Source: Caballeronia sp. INDeC2 (lineage in GTDB: Bacteria; Pseudomonadota; Gammaproteobacteria; Burkholderiales; Burkholderiaceae). From it: a stretch of DNA of 64,000 nt. Position numbers and translations under genes: made by a program. Under the pieces are notes generated by a model, which saw only the letters and a program-made list of their open reading frames with translations, was not told the origin of the DNA and ran no database searches. Location of the stretch: NCBI RefSeq assembly GCF_023631325.1, contig NZ_JALQDG010000051.1, positions 1 to 64,000 of the forward strand, given 5' to 3'. Positions 44,314 through 52,959 of the stretch are shown piece by piece. The stretch's first letter is position 1. Each line of letters opens with the position of its first letter.

Positions 44314-45330
44314 ATGTCCGACGTTCTCTCAGACGAAACCCGCCTGGCGGCCGATATCGAACGCCTCAAGGTCGAATTCCCGAAAACGCGCGAGCTCTAT
44401 CGCGAGGTCTGCGCGCTGCTGTTCTTCCGCTTCGGCGTCGCCCCAACCGCCAATCGCCTCTACAACCTAGTGCGACGCGGCACCATGAGCACGCCGGCGT
44501 CGGTATTGAGCGAGTTCTGGGCGGAATTGCGCGAAAAGAGTCGCGTTCGCATCGAGCATCCCGACTTGCCAACGGATCTGAGCGAGGCAGCGGGCGAGTT
44601 GATCGGGACGCTTTGGACGCGGGCGACGACGTCCGCGCACGCCGAGCTGACCGCACTGCGCGACGAAGTCGAAGCACAGCGCGCCGAGGTGCAGCAAAAA
44701 ATGGTTGCGGCGCGCGAGGAGTTGGGTCGGACCGAGACGGCGCTCGAGCAACGCACCGCCGCGTTGCTGGCGGCGCAGGTCGCGATCCGCGAACTGGAGC
44801 GGCAGCAGGCCGAAGAGGCCGCCACACGCAAGGCGCTTGAGGCGGAGATCAAGCGGCTCGGGGAAGAAGCCGTTGCGCGCGAGCGAGAACTGGAGAAGGT
44901 ACGCCACGCCTTCTCGCGCGATCTCGAAAAACTCCGGGAGACGGCAGACCGAGCCGAGGAGCGCTTACGCGCATCGGAAAAGCGCGCCCTGTTGGAGATC
45001 GATCGGGAACGTAGCGCGCTGGCAAAGGCCCAGAGGGAATTGGCCGAGGCGGGCAAACGTGCCGACAAGCGAGAGGCCGAGCATCGTCGCACCGTCGAGG
45101 CGCTGCAGGAGCAGCAGGGCGATGCCCGCCATCAAACCGGGGTACTGCAAGGCAGGCTCACCGCGCTCGAAGCGGCGCACAAGTCACTTCAAGAGCAGTT
45201 GAAGTCGCTCCGCGGAACCACTCGCCCCCCGACGCGGCGCGTGTCGACGTCAGAATCCAGTCCGCCAGTCAGGCGAGCCGCTCGGAAGGCCGCCGTTGGC
45301 AAAACGGCGAGAGCGAAAGCTCGAATCTAG
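44314..45330 (+). CDS. kfrA: KfrA-type DNA-binding coiled-coil protein
   Basis: A 338-residue protein with an N-terminal helix-turn-helix region of KfrA_N type (RELYREVCALLFFRFGVAPT then RLYNLVRRGTMSTPASVLSEFW). A long alpha-helical coiled coil (about 110-300, rich in Glu, Arg, Ala and Gln) and a short basic Ala/Lys/Arg tail follow. Plasmid KfrA binds its own promoter and forms filament-like structures that help partition; chromosomal relatives occur beside integrases in Burkholderiaceae. ATG 44314 is the first start after the divergent intergenic region. Confidence 0.88.
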   Translation: MSDVLSDETRLAADIERLKVEFPKTRELYREVCALLFFRFGVAPTANRLYNLVRRGTMSTPASVLSEFWAELREKSRVRIEHPDLPTDLSEAAGELIGTLWTRATTSAHAELTALRDEVEAQRAEVQQKMVAAREELGRTETALEQRTAALLAAQVAIRELERQQAEEAATRKALEAEIKRLGEEAVARERELEKVRHAFSRDLEKLRETADRAEERLRASEKRALLEIDRERSALAKAQRELAEAGKRADKREAEHRRTVEALQEQQGDARHQTGVLQGRLTALEAAHKSLQEQLKSLRGTTRPPTRRVSTSESSPPVRRAARKAAVGKTARAKARI

Positions 45331-45415
45331 ATAATGGCCGGGTGGCGCCGGCTAGCGGCGCAACCCACGGACGGTTGTTGCCTCAGTTGCGCCGACGGTC
45401 AAAAGGAGCAACCAG

Positions 45416-45691
45416 GTGAGAAGATCGGCAGAAAATAAATTGCGGGTCGTGGCGGTGCGCATCGACCCGATTATCGAACAGCGATTACGTGTGTTGGCAG
45501 AGGCCACGGGGCGGAAACAGTCCTACTTCCTGCAGCGGATGATTGAAGACGGCATCGAAGCGATGGAAGAGACCTGGCTGTCGCCAGAGACGCTGGCCAA
45601 GGTTCGCAAGGGTGACTTGCCCGAGCTGCTCGCTGAACACAGCACGACCTCGGATCTGTTCGAACTGGATGCGACCGATGCTGCTGCTTAG
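45416..45691 (+). CDS. Ribbon-helix-helix DNA-binding protein (antitoxin-like)
   Basis: A 91-residue protein with GTG start at 45416 and an AAGGAG ribosome site. The N-terminal segment LRVVAVRIDPIIEQRLRVLA, followed by GRKQSYFLQRMIEDGIE, is a typical CopG/Arc-like strand-helix-helix. The C-terminal tail (RKGDLPELLAEHS) resembles antitoxin tails. No toxin gene follows: the next gene is an HU protein. It may therefore be a solitary antitoxin or a small regulator. Confidence 0.75.
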   Translation: MRRSAENKLRVVAVRIDPIIEQRLRVLAEATGRKQSYFLQRMIEDGIEAMEETWLSPETLAKVRKGDLPELLAEHSTTSDLFELDATDAAA

Positions 45692-45764
45692 CCGCGCCGG
45701 TTTCGTGTTTTTGTAGTGGTTCGGTAAGATCGGGTTCGTTTTCAATAGAGAGGAAGAGACGCCA

Positions 45765-46043
45765 ATAAACAAGCAGGAATTGATTGACGCCGTTGCGTCG
45801 CAGTCGGGGACGAGCAAGACCGCCGCGGAAGAGGCGATCAATGCGGTGTTTGAGACGATTTCGAAAACGGTGGCCGCGGGCGACGCCGTTCAACTGATCG
45901 GGTTTGGATCGTTCGGGACCGGGGAACGCGCCGCGCGGACCGGTCGGAATCCGCAGACCGGTGAGACGATCGAGATCGCGGCGGCCAAGACAGTGAAGTT
46001 CACCGCCGGGAAAAGTTTTAAGGACGCTGTCAACCAGGCGTGA
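45765..46043 (+). CDS. HU-like histone protein, apparent ATA start
   Basis: An HU/IHF-family protein of 92 residues if translation begins at ATA 45765 (codons for NKQEL follow), or 87 residues if it begins at TTG 45780. The body has the DNA-arm core (RTGRNPQTGETIEIAAAKTV) and the FTAGKSFKDAVN end. The paralog at 51026 has ATG in the aligned position and shares the preceding AGAGGAA ribosome site, so the start codon here seems to have mutated from ATG to ATA. There is no other start codon between the upstream stop and 45780. It probably bends or compacts DNA, with a specialised accessory role. Confidence 0.85.
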   Translation: MNKQELIDAVASQSGTSKTAAEEAINAVFETISKTVAAGDAVQLIGFGSFGTGERAARTGRNPQTGETIEIAAAKTVKFTAGKSFKDAVNQA

Positions 46044-46129
46044 GCGCAACGACGACCGAGTGACGCGCGACGGCCGCAGGCGGCCAGCTTGCCAGCGCAT
46101 CACCCGGTCGATAGGTCGCGTTCGGTCAG

Positions 46130-46333
46130 TCAGAAAAGCTGAGTCTCGAGCGGCATGAGGTTCACCCACTTCACCGCGGTGCGGCGCTCTCGTCCGTCCG
46201 GGTGAATGGAGCGAATCATGACGCGTTGTCCGCGGGCTTCGCCCAGAACTTCCGCGATCCGGTCTTCACAGCGCACCAGGGTGCCGCGCGCCGGCTTGCG
46301 TTTGAGTTTCGTGCGACGAGGCAGAGCGGACAT
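46130..46333 (-). CDS. Small basic protein paired with HU (copy 1)
   Basis: Sixty-seven residues from ATG 46333, chosen to match the start of the copy at 51338-51538; a longer frame begins at 46351. The core LVRCEDRIAEVLGEARGQRVMIRSIHPDG and the tail VNLMPLETQLF are shared with that paralog. No known domain is recognised. It is convergent with the HU gene. The same pairing appears twice in this window, so the association is probably functional. Confidence 0.72.
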   Translation of the reverse strand: MSALPRRTKLKRKPARGTLVRCEDRIAEVLGEARGQRVMIRSIHPDGRERRTAVKWVNLMPLETQLF

Positions 46334-46425
46334 TTCTAGACAGGCTGACATGCGATGATGCGATTATCGCCTGTCGTCACACCAACACAGATTTTTTCGT
46401 TCCTTGTCACGCTAGAGAGTCAACC

Positions 46426-46869
46426 ATGCGCCGCATTGCCGTCCGTCACTCGCCCATTCATGGTCGTGGTGTGTTCGCCGCGGCGACTATCTCCGTCGGT
46501 GATGTAATCCTCGAGTACAAAGGCGAGATCATCTCGGCGAAAGAGGCACAGCGCCGGTATGCGCGGTCCACTGCTGAAGACGGGCATACCTTCTTCTTCG
46601 GGCTCGACGACGGACGCATGATCGATGGCGCACAAGGCGGTAACTCCGCGCGTTGGATTAATCACAGTTGCGCGCCCAACTGTGAAGCCGAACAGGAAGG
46701 CGACCGGGTCTTCATCCGCGCAACACGCACGATCGAAGAGGGCGCGGAGGTCTTCATCGACTACGCGCTCGACGTCGAAGGGCGCCGAACGGCGGCGCTC
46801 AAACGCCTTTACGCATGTCGGTGCGGCGCTCGCCGCTGTCGCGGCACGATGCTGGATGCGCGTCGGTAG
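46426..46869 (+). CDS. SET-domain lysine methyltransferase-like protein
   Basis: A 147-residue protein consisting of a SET domain. It has GRGVFAAATISVGDVILEYKGE at the start, the cofactor-binding ARWINHSCAPNC (Asn79-His80-Ser81-Cys82), and the catalytic Tyr113 in IDYALD. It ends in a post-SET cysteine motif CRCGARRC (Cys131, 133, 138) that would bind zinc with Cys82. All key residues are intact, so S-adenosylmethionine-dependent lysine methylation is plausible. The substrate is unknown; the adjacent lysine-rich HU protein is an attractive candidate by analogy with histones. A second, truncated copy of this gene lies at 51628. Confidence 0.88.
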   Translation: MRRIAVRHSPIHGRGVFAAATISVGDVILEYKGEIISAKEAQRRYARSTAEDGHTFFFGLDDGRMIDGAQGGNSARWINHSCAPNCEAEQEGDRVFIRATRTIEEGAEVFIDYALDVEGRRTAALKRLYACRCGARRCRGTMLDARR

Positions 46870-47006
46870 CGTACTTGTTGTGAGGCGCACCTGGCACACG
46901 GTGATCCATGAAAACATCGTCGAAAGCGCCGGCATCCGCTTCCTCCACGCGCTGAAATGAATTAGCCTGATCGCTCTTCACGACGACATTCCTGAGCGCG
47001 ACGACG

Positions 47007-47909
47007 ATGCAGCAAAGCATGCAACAGCTCGATATATTTGCCGACAGCCGCGACGTGGTACTGCGCAACGACGTCGTGGAGCAGTTGCAGCGTCGCCATG
47101 CGGGAGGCGCGCGCGCCTCACTGACGCAGCTCGCCAGCGAATACCCAGCAGACAGCGCGCTGCCTGCGATGACGGTGCTTGTTCGCGAACTCGAGATCGA
47201 GTCAAGCCTTCCACTGGCCGACCACACGGAGCTAACCGCAGTCCGCCGACACCTTGAGGATGAAGTGACGCCTGCCGCCCAACGGGTGATGCCTGCACAG
47301 GACGCTCATGCATGGTCGACACCGTGCTGGCGCTCGCTCGCCGAGCGCGCTGCACCGCTGGTCTTTTGCAGGAGCCACACCGAAAGCCACGCCGCGCCGC
47401 TATGGCTCCGCGCAGGGGACTGGGCGGCAGCCACTGACGCCGTCAACACGATCGAATCGTGGTGGCGCATCCCGTCGCCACTCGCCTGGATGACCGAAGC
47501 GCGCTATCGAGGAGCCGGTCTCGATGCGGCGTGGCCGCTGTTAGTGGAAATGGCGTGGCTGGCACCGTCACGATTCGCCGCATTGATGGCCATGCTTCGG
47601 GACGCTTTGCTGGATGTGCTGCGTCGGCGCTTCGATGCTGAGTTTCCCGGCACAGGCGAAATCGAGGACTATGTTTGGTTTCCGGCCTGGCTACTGGTTG
47701 TCAAGCCAGCGCTCGCGGGTCAGCTGGGGGAGGCGCGCGTGCAGCGAGAGCTACCTGCGTCGCGTGCCACGGCCTTGCTCGGGGAGATTTTGCGTCGCGA
47801 ACATGAAGGCGACCAGCACGAGTTGGTGAGCTTACGCGAAGAACTGAGTCGGCTGCATACTGGCCTGTTTGACGCATACATGGCAACACGGAAAGTGCAG
47901 CATCGATGA
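47007..47909 (+). CDS. Conserved-looking protein of unknown function
   Basis: A 300-residue, mostly helical soluble protein starting MQQSMQQLDIFADSRDVV; ATG 47019 is an alternative. It is rich in Trp, Ala and Arg, with ARASLTQLASEYPADSAL early and LAWMTEARYRGAGLDAAWPL in the middle. It looks like a helical-repeat or TPR-like fold, but I recognise no family or catalytic motif. Good coding bias and the accessory setting, between the SET gene and the nuclease gene, suggest that it is real. Confidence 0.7.
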   Translation: MQQSMQQLDIFADSRDVVLRNDVVEQLQRRHAGGARASLTQLASEYPADSALPAMTVLVRELEIESSLPLADHTELTAVRRHLEDEVTPAAQRVMPAQDAHAWSTPCWRSLAERAAPLVFCRSHTESHAAPLWLRAGDWAAATDAVNTIESWWRIPSPLAWMTEARYRGAGLDAAWPLLVEMAWLAPSRFAALMAMLRDALLDVLRRRFDAEFPGTGEIEDYVWFPAWLLVVKPALAGQLGEARVQRELPASRATALLGEILRREHEGDQHELVSLREELSRLHTGLFDAYMATRKVQHR

Positions 47910-48367
47910 CCGGAGCCGCTCGCTTCACCGGCATGACCTTCACTTGCGAGTCAGCGGCCTTCGTAACAGGCGAGTTCGCTGAATTTCGTACCGTGCTCCC
48001 TTCGGCTGGATCTCGAAGCGCCTCCGACGAACTGCCTTTGTCCGCCTGCCGAGCGACCATCACCCGCGCGGCGCGGACAGCGGGCGCTGCGCGTAAAATA
48101 CGAGGTCAGCCGCACCCGTGGGAACGGACCTGAACCGGTGCCAGCTAGCGAACGGTTCGTGGTCCGCTAGGATAGGCGATACATAGCGGTAGAAAATTAG
48201 AGAGACTCGGGTGTACGGGATGGCCGCGTCCGCCGAAGTGTGGCGAGAAAGAGGCGTGAGGTGTGCGACGGTCGTTCATCGCGTATGCTTTCCAGCTTTG
48301 TGCACACTCAACATTGACGACCGATTGGCTCGCTCCCCCTCCAAAGAGACGCGTGGAAACAAAAAAG

Positions 48368-49522
48368 ATGACCGATGTGCTCGTGCCTGAAAGCGCCTAC
48401 AGGGACACGCTCAGCGATGTGGTCGCGCTCCTGGAAGACGGCCGGGGTGCCGCAGCGCGGAGCATCAATGCACTGATGACTGCGACCTATTGGTTGGTCG
48501 GCCGTCGGATTGTCGAATCGGAGCAGGGCGGGCAGGGGCGCGCTGAGTATGGGCAGGCGCTCTTGCAACGCCTGTCAGGGGATCTGACGAAGCAGTTTGG
48601 AAGGGGCTTTGGCGCTGACAATTTGGAACTGATGCGCCTCTTCTACCAGAGCTATCCGCCGAGCGAGATTACCGAATCGGTGATTCGGAAATCTACGACC
48701 CGCGCCTCGCGAACAAAATCCGAATCACCGATTCGGAAATTCTCGCTCCAGCAGTTGGCTGAACGTTTTCCATTGTCCTGGACGCATTACGTGCGACTAA
48801 TGCGACGGACGCGATCGCCGGAAGAGCGGTCGTTCTACGAAGGCGAAGCGCTGCGTGGTGGATGGAGTGTGAGACAGCTCGAACGCCAGATCGGCAGTCA
48901 GTTTTACACCCGCACGTTGATGTCCAACGATAAGCGCGCAATGCTCGCCAAGGGCGCCGTCGCAGCTCCGGGCGACACGATGAAGCCCGAAGAAGCGATC
49001 AAAGACCCTTACGTTCTCGAGTTCCTTGACTTGAAGGACGAGTATTCGGAAAGCGACCTTGAAGACGCCCTCATCCACCGGCTCGAGGACTTCTTGCTTG
49101 AGCTGGGCGGCGACTTCACGTTCGTAGGGCGGCAGCGGCGATTGCGCATCGGAGACAGCTGGTTTCGTGTAGATCTGCTCTTCTTCCATCGACGACTGCG
49201 CTGTCTCGTAATCATCGATCTCAAACTGACCGAGCTGAATCATGCGGATGTCGGGCAGATGCACATGTACTGTAATTACGCGAAGGAACACTGGACACTG
49301 CCGGGCGAAAACCCGCCAGTCGGCCTGATCCTTTGTGCAAGAACCAACGAAGCGATCGCACGCTATGCGCTCGACGGCCTGCCCAACAAGGTGCTTGCCG
49401 CCGAGTACCACACAGTGCTTCCGGACGAAAAATTGCTCGCGGAGGAGTTGGCGAAAACCCGTAGGGAATGGGAAGCGCAACATCCCATTTTGCGCGACGG
49501 AGGCGATCTCTCTCCGGACTGA
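48368..49522 (+). CDS. DUF1016 PD-(D/E)XK nuclease-like protein
   Basis: A 384-residue protein from ATG 48368. The N-terminal winged-helix domain of DUF1016 is clear (MTATYWLVGRRIVESEQGGQ, then GRGFGADNLELMRLFYQSYP). The C-terminal PD-(D/E)XK nuclease core shows RVDLLFFHRRLRCLVIIDLKL, in which the Asp and the D-L-K triad are catalytic candidates. YhcG-type proteins of this group are widespread in accessory regions, and several act in defence or mobile-element contexts. A variable linker (about residues 101-125) contains a duplicated inverted DNA motif. A longer frame to 48263 exists but lacks support. Confidence 0.85.
   Translation: MTDVLVPESAYRDTLSDVVALLEDGRGAAARSINALMTATYWLVGRRIVESEQGGQGRAEYGQALLQRLSGDLTKQFGRGFGADNLELMRLFYQSYPPSEITESVIRKSTTRASRTKSESPIRKFSLQQLAERFPLSWTHYVRLMRRTRSPEERSFYEGEALRGGWSVRQLERQIGSQFYTRTLMSNDKRAMLAKGAVAAPGDTMKPEEAIKDPYVLEFLDLKDEYSESDLEDALIHRLEDFLLELGGDFTFVGRQRRLRIGDSWFRVDLLFFHRRLRCLVIIDLKLTELNHADVGQMHMYCNYAKEHWTLPGENPPVGLILCARTNEAIARYALDGLPNKVLAAEYHTVLPDEKLLAEELAKTRREWEAQHPILRDGGDLSPD
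48672..48736. repeat. 17-bp inverted repeat inside the nuclease gene
   Basis: CCGAATCGGTGATTCGG (48672-48688) and its exact reverse complement (48720-48736) are separated by 31 bp. Each copy is itself nearly palindromic. They encode the linker stretches ESVIRK and ESPIRK, so the reading frame is preserved. Confidence 0.85.
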
Positions 49523-50056
49523 CAGACCGATAGCAGAGTTGTCATCTGCTCGCTGCTCCCAACGCATTAGTCGTTGGTCTCTTGGTCGGCCTAGCGCCAC
49601 CGATCCGAAAACGCTCATCCGCGCGGCGCGAGATTACGAGGCGACGCAGGCGCAGTTTGCGATGGAGTGTGCCCTGTCCGCGCTGCATTGATGGAGGCCG
49701 GCTACGGCTACGAAATCCCGGTAATTGACGTCGTCGATGCCTAGATGCCCTCGTCGCCGCGGCGCTCGCGGGTCGCGTTCCGAAGGCAGCGGTGGACGAT
49801 TGCGTGCGACGCCTGATTCGCAATGCGGATTCGCTGGTGGGCGAGCGTTGCACATGCGCATGGAAGCCGCCGGGCCCTGAAAAAGAGGAAGGGTGTCGGC
49901 CGATGCAGCGCTTGCGCTGCTCACGCCTTCGCGTGAGTCCGGCATGGCCCATCGTTCACAGCCAAGGCCCCAAGGCCGGTTACGCGCCCGCATCCTTCCT
50001 TGACTTCTCGAGAGCCTCGATACGCTGGTCTCAATGGATCAGGAGATGCACAGCGT
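49523..50056. other. Intergenic region without a recognised gene
   Basis: About 530 bp after the nuclease gene. Candidate frames on either strand are unlike known families and conflict with each other. It may be decayed accessory DNA; no IS ends were seen. Confidence 0.5.
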
Positions 50057-50365
50057 ATGAAGACAATCGCAGTTGACCGAAAACATCACGTCCCCGCTAC
50101 TTCGCCCGGCGTGCTCAAGCGGACCTCCCTGGAAGCCGATCGTGAGCTCGCTCATATACGGGAAGTTGTGACGGCAGTGCGTGCAACATCAGCTTCGTTG
50201 CCAATAAGCGTTCCGTACTGGAGGGCACGCCTGCATGAGCTGCGCATCGCCTACGCATTGCTTCCCGTCCAACTTGCCCGGCTGTCTGCGCTTGAGCATG
50301 AGGTCGAACAGCTCGCCCAGAAACAGGTCGACGTCGGAGCGAGCGACGGGCGCCGCGCGGCGTAG
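50057..50365 (+). CDS. Small hypothetical protein, predicted helical
   Basis: One hundred and two residues from ATG 50057, which has an AGGAG site 11 bp upstream. The middle and end are helix-rich (RELAHIREVVTAVRATSAS, LSALEHEVEQLAQKQVD), suggesting a short coiled coil. I do not recognise the family. It is the only frame in this 1.5 kb stretch with both a ribosome site and a protein-like composition. Confidence 0.5.
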   Translation: MKTIAVDRKHHVPATSPGVLKRTSLEADRELAHIREVVTAVRATSASLPISVPYWRARLHELRIAYALLPVQLARLSALEHEVEQLAQKQVDVGASDGRRAA

Positions 50366-51025
50366 ATTCGCCGCGCCAATTGAGGTACTAGAAGAGTCGA
50401 TATGTAGTGCTTATGAGTATGGCCGATGGACTGCCGAATGGACTGGCTCCGACGAAGCTAGTCGCCAGTGGCAAGCCACCGCCATTAAACTCAAGCGTGC
50501 TAATACGACTTATCACGCATGGAAAGCGCCGAGACGTCGCTGATTTTTGGTCGGCTTGCGTCGTTCCGCGGAGCCCGCAAGTCCGAACCGCGTTGCCGGG
50601 CAACTATCTGGCGTCCCTTTGCCCGCTGTGCCCCTTTCTTAAGCGAACCGCGGAGATCGAGTGCTAGACAGACGGATCGCGTCGACGCGACAGGCGATTC
50701 CGCGCGTCGTCGGTGCCGGTCGCCGAGGCCGTAGCCTAGCCGCGGCGGTTCATTGAAATCGCGGGGCGTTGCGCCGGAGGGTCGGCAAACCGCAAGCTGG
50801 TACTGCTGCCTCCGCGCAGCGTAATCATTCCGCGGCGCCGCGCGACGCTTACCTCAACGTTGGTGCGACTGTGCCATCTGCGCACGCGCAACCATAGCCG
50901 TGCACCTTCCAGGCACTTCCCCTCGATGCGCCTCACGGCGCGCATGTATCAATCGTTACACGCGTTGAGCTGGGCGCTCGCCGGCGTCCGGTAAGATGAC
51001 AGTCGATTTCAAAGAGGAAAGCCGA
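50366..51025. other. Intergenic region preceding the second HU gene
   Basis: About 660 bp. A minus-strand frame at 50736-50945 (69 residues, Arg-rich) is possible but has no recognisable domain. The end holds the HU promoter region: CGGTAAGAT and TTTCAAAGAGGAA here resemble CGGTAAGAT and TTTCAATAGAGAGGAA before the first HU gene, so the duplicated unit includes the promoter. Confidence 0.5.
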
Positions 51026-51304
51026 ATGAACAAGCAGGAACTGATCGACGCGGTCGCCGCACAGGCGGGAACCAGCAAGGCCGCTGTGGAAGAGGCGATC
51101 AACGCCGTGGTGAGCACAATCTCGCGCGAAGTGGCCGAGGGGAAGCCGGTTCAGTTGATCGGGTTCGGGGGTTTCTCCACCGGCGCGCGTGCGGCGCGGA
51201 CCGGCCGGAACCCGCGGACCGGCGAAACGGTTCAGATCGCCGCCGCGAAAACGGTGAAATTCACGGCCGGCAAAGCGTTTAAGGACGCAGCTAACGGCGT
51301 GTAA
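51026..51304 (+). CDS. HU-like histone protein (copy 2)
   Basis: A 92-residue HU/IHF-family protein with ATG 51026 and an AGAGGAA ribosome site. The body is nearly identical to the copy at 45765, with core RTGRNPRTGETVQIAAAKTV and end FTAGKAFKDAANGV. The N-terminus MNKQELIDAVAAQ is standard. It is followed by the convergent small basic protein, as in copy 1. Confidence 0.93.
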   Translation: MNKQELIDAVAAQAGTSKAAVEEAINAVVSTISREVAEGKPVQLIGFGGFSTGARAARTGRNPRTGETVQIAAAKTVKFTAGKAFKDAANGV

Positions 51305-51337
51305 GGCAAAAGGGGTGGGGAGGCTTCGCCCCGTTCG

Positions 51338-51538
51338 TCAGAAGAGCTGGCTGTCCAACGGCAACAGATTCACGAGCTTGATCGCCGTGCGCCGCTCGGT
51401 TCCGTCCACGTGGACGGACCGGATCATGACGCGTTGCCCGCGCGCTTCGCCGAGCACCTCGACGATCCGGTCTCGGTAGCGAGCCAGTGTGCCGCGAGGT
51501 GGCTTGCGCTTGATAGGGCGATCAGCGGAGCGGGGCAT
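51338..51538 (-). CDS. Small basic protein paired with HU (copy 2)
   Basis: Sixty-six residues from ATG 51538 (MPRSADRPIKRKPPRG); an in-frame extension to 51598 is not shared with the paralog. The core RDRIVEVLGEARGQRVMIRSVHVDGTERRTAIK and tail VNLLPLDSQLF match copy 1 at 46130-46333. The protein may bind nucleic acid, given its basic N-terminus, but this is only inference. Confidence 0.72.
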   Translation of the reverse strand: MPRSADRPIKRKPPRGTLARYRDRIVEVLGEARGQRVMIRSVHVDGTERRTAIKLVNLLPLDSQLF

Positions 51539-51627
51539 AGGCGTATTGCAATACGGGCTTGACCGATTATCCAACGTTGCGCGATTCACCGCGACCATTT
51601 TGTTCTTGTCTCTTCAGATTCGAGCCG

Positions 51628-51690
51628 ACCCGCCGTACTTCTGACCGGTCTTCCTTCGTCCACGGCCGCGGTGTGTTCGCGGTCAGCGTA
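51628..51690 (+). pseudogene. Stub of a second SET-domain gene
   Basis: Codons here read TRRTSDRSSFVHGRGVFAVS, which aligns with the first 20 codons of the SET gene at 46426 (MRRIAVRHSPIHGRGVFAAA). The DNA identity is highest over the GGCCGCGGTGTGTTCGC stretch. The start codon is ACC, and homology ends after about 20 codons. Its position after HU and the small basic gene mirrors copy 1. Confidence 0.7.
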
Positions 51691-51741
51691 AGCGCCCAAT
51701 TCACCCCACAACGGGCATATTCATGCGAAACGCATGGGCGG

Positions 51742-52869
51742 TCAGAATGGCATCTCGTCGAAGTGGAGGGCTGCCTGCCGACGTTTCAGGTGCTTCAACC
51801 AGCCTTTGAATTGCTTGGGATCTTCAAACACGAGCAGATCTGCTTCCAGATCACGCATGCTTTGCCGGAGCCCGGCGATGTCATTCGAGAGATTGCGTAA
51901 GACGGTCGCGGGAGATACTTCAACGAATGGAGGAACTCCGTAGGCATGCCTGAAGCCGGCCTCGACGTGCAGAATTTCCTGATCCAGTTCGCCGAGCTGC
52001 TCCCTGAGAATCTTGTTGTAACGCTTTAGTCGGTCTTCGCTGATGTCATTGATGGCGCGCTGGTCGATGTGCTCGAGCTCCAGTTGCAATTCCAGCAATT
52101 TCAGGAGATCGTTTTTGCCGTAAGCCTGGTTGGCCCGCTGCATCAGCCCGGTCTTGCGTTCGCGTTCCTGAGGATCCGCTTCGCGATCAGGATGTAAAGC
52201 GCTGGCGAGTTTTCGATAGACCTCGCGGATAGACTGACTCAACTCTGCCTGCTCTGCTTCCTGCTTGGCTTGCGCGGCGAGCTGTTTTGCCGACTTCTTC
52301 CGTTTGGCGCGTCGCGCTTCCCGAGCCTGATTTGCGGCTGCTTCCTGCGTGTGCTGCTCTTCCATTCTGGCATCCGCGCGCTGCAAGACTTCGTCGGGCG
52401 AACTCATGTCGATGTCGTCACCCAGTTCAACGCCGAGCATTGCCTCGAGCGCCAACTTCATATCCTCGAGTTCGGCCGCCGCTTCGCTGTCGTAGTCGGA
52501 TTGGCTATGTCTGTTGTAAATGACTTTCAACTGCGCATCGTCGCTTTCTTCGATCAGATCGCCAGCCAGGCCGGCGATCAGCTCCGAGATGGTGCGCCGC
52601 TCGGCCTTGGTCAGTCCTTTCTGGTCGAAGGCACCATCGAGCCGATAAACCATCTTGACGTGCAGACCCGTCAATTCCCGGTCGAGAGGCAATAGCTCGT
52701 CAATGTACTTTTTTTGGAACGCCGGCATGACGGCCTCCCAAGCCCGCAGACGATTACGGCGCTTCTCGATCTGTCTGATCAGGGTGTTGAATGCCTTCTG
52801 TCCCCGGGACAGGCTAGCCTTGTTGTGGCCCGGCGCGATGCTGACGGCCTGGCGGATCGCATTGGTCAT
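51742..52869 (-). CDS. J-domain (DnaJ-like) co-chaperone protein
   Basis: A 375-residue protein from ATG 52869. A long helical N-terminal part is followed by a charged Ala/Lys/Arg/Glu coiled region (about 185-225). A C-terminal J domain with the invariant HPD motif (YRKLASALHPDREAD) comes next, and then a further helical tail. The HPD loop implies stimulation of a DnaK-type ATPase; the target protein is unknown. The context is accessory. A TTG start 30 bp upstream would add 10 residues but is less likely. Confidence 0.85.
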   Translation of the reverse strand: MTNAIRQAVSIAPGHNKASLSRGQKAFNTLIRQIEKRRNRLRAWEAVMPAFQKKYIDELLPLDRELTGLHVKMVYRLDGAFDQKGLTKAERRTISELIAGLAGDLIEESDDAQLKVIYNRHSQSDYDSEAAAELEDMKLALEAMLGVELGDDIDMSSPDEVLQRADARMEEQHTQEAAANQAREARRAKRKKSAKQLAAQAKQEAEQAELSQSIREVYRKLASALHPDREADPQERERKTGLMQRANQAYGKNDLLKLLELQLELEHIDQRAINDISEDRLKRYNKILREQLGELDQEILHVEAGFRHAYGVPPFVEVSPATVLRNLSNDIAGLRQSMRDLEADLLVFEDPKQFKGWLKHLKRRQAALHFDEMPF

Positions 52870-52959
52870 GAGAGAGCTTCCGGTTGTCGCGGGAGTCAAT
52901 ACCAGGGCGATATTTTAGCCGGATGCCGGCTGCCCAAGAGAGTTGTGTGGTTCGAAGTT

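Noticed and set aside
47906..48133. Seventy-five-codon frame overlapping the end of the hypothetical gene at 47007
   Set aside because: It has an ATGA overlap but low-quality sequence and no recognisable motif; it is more likely chance.
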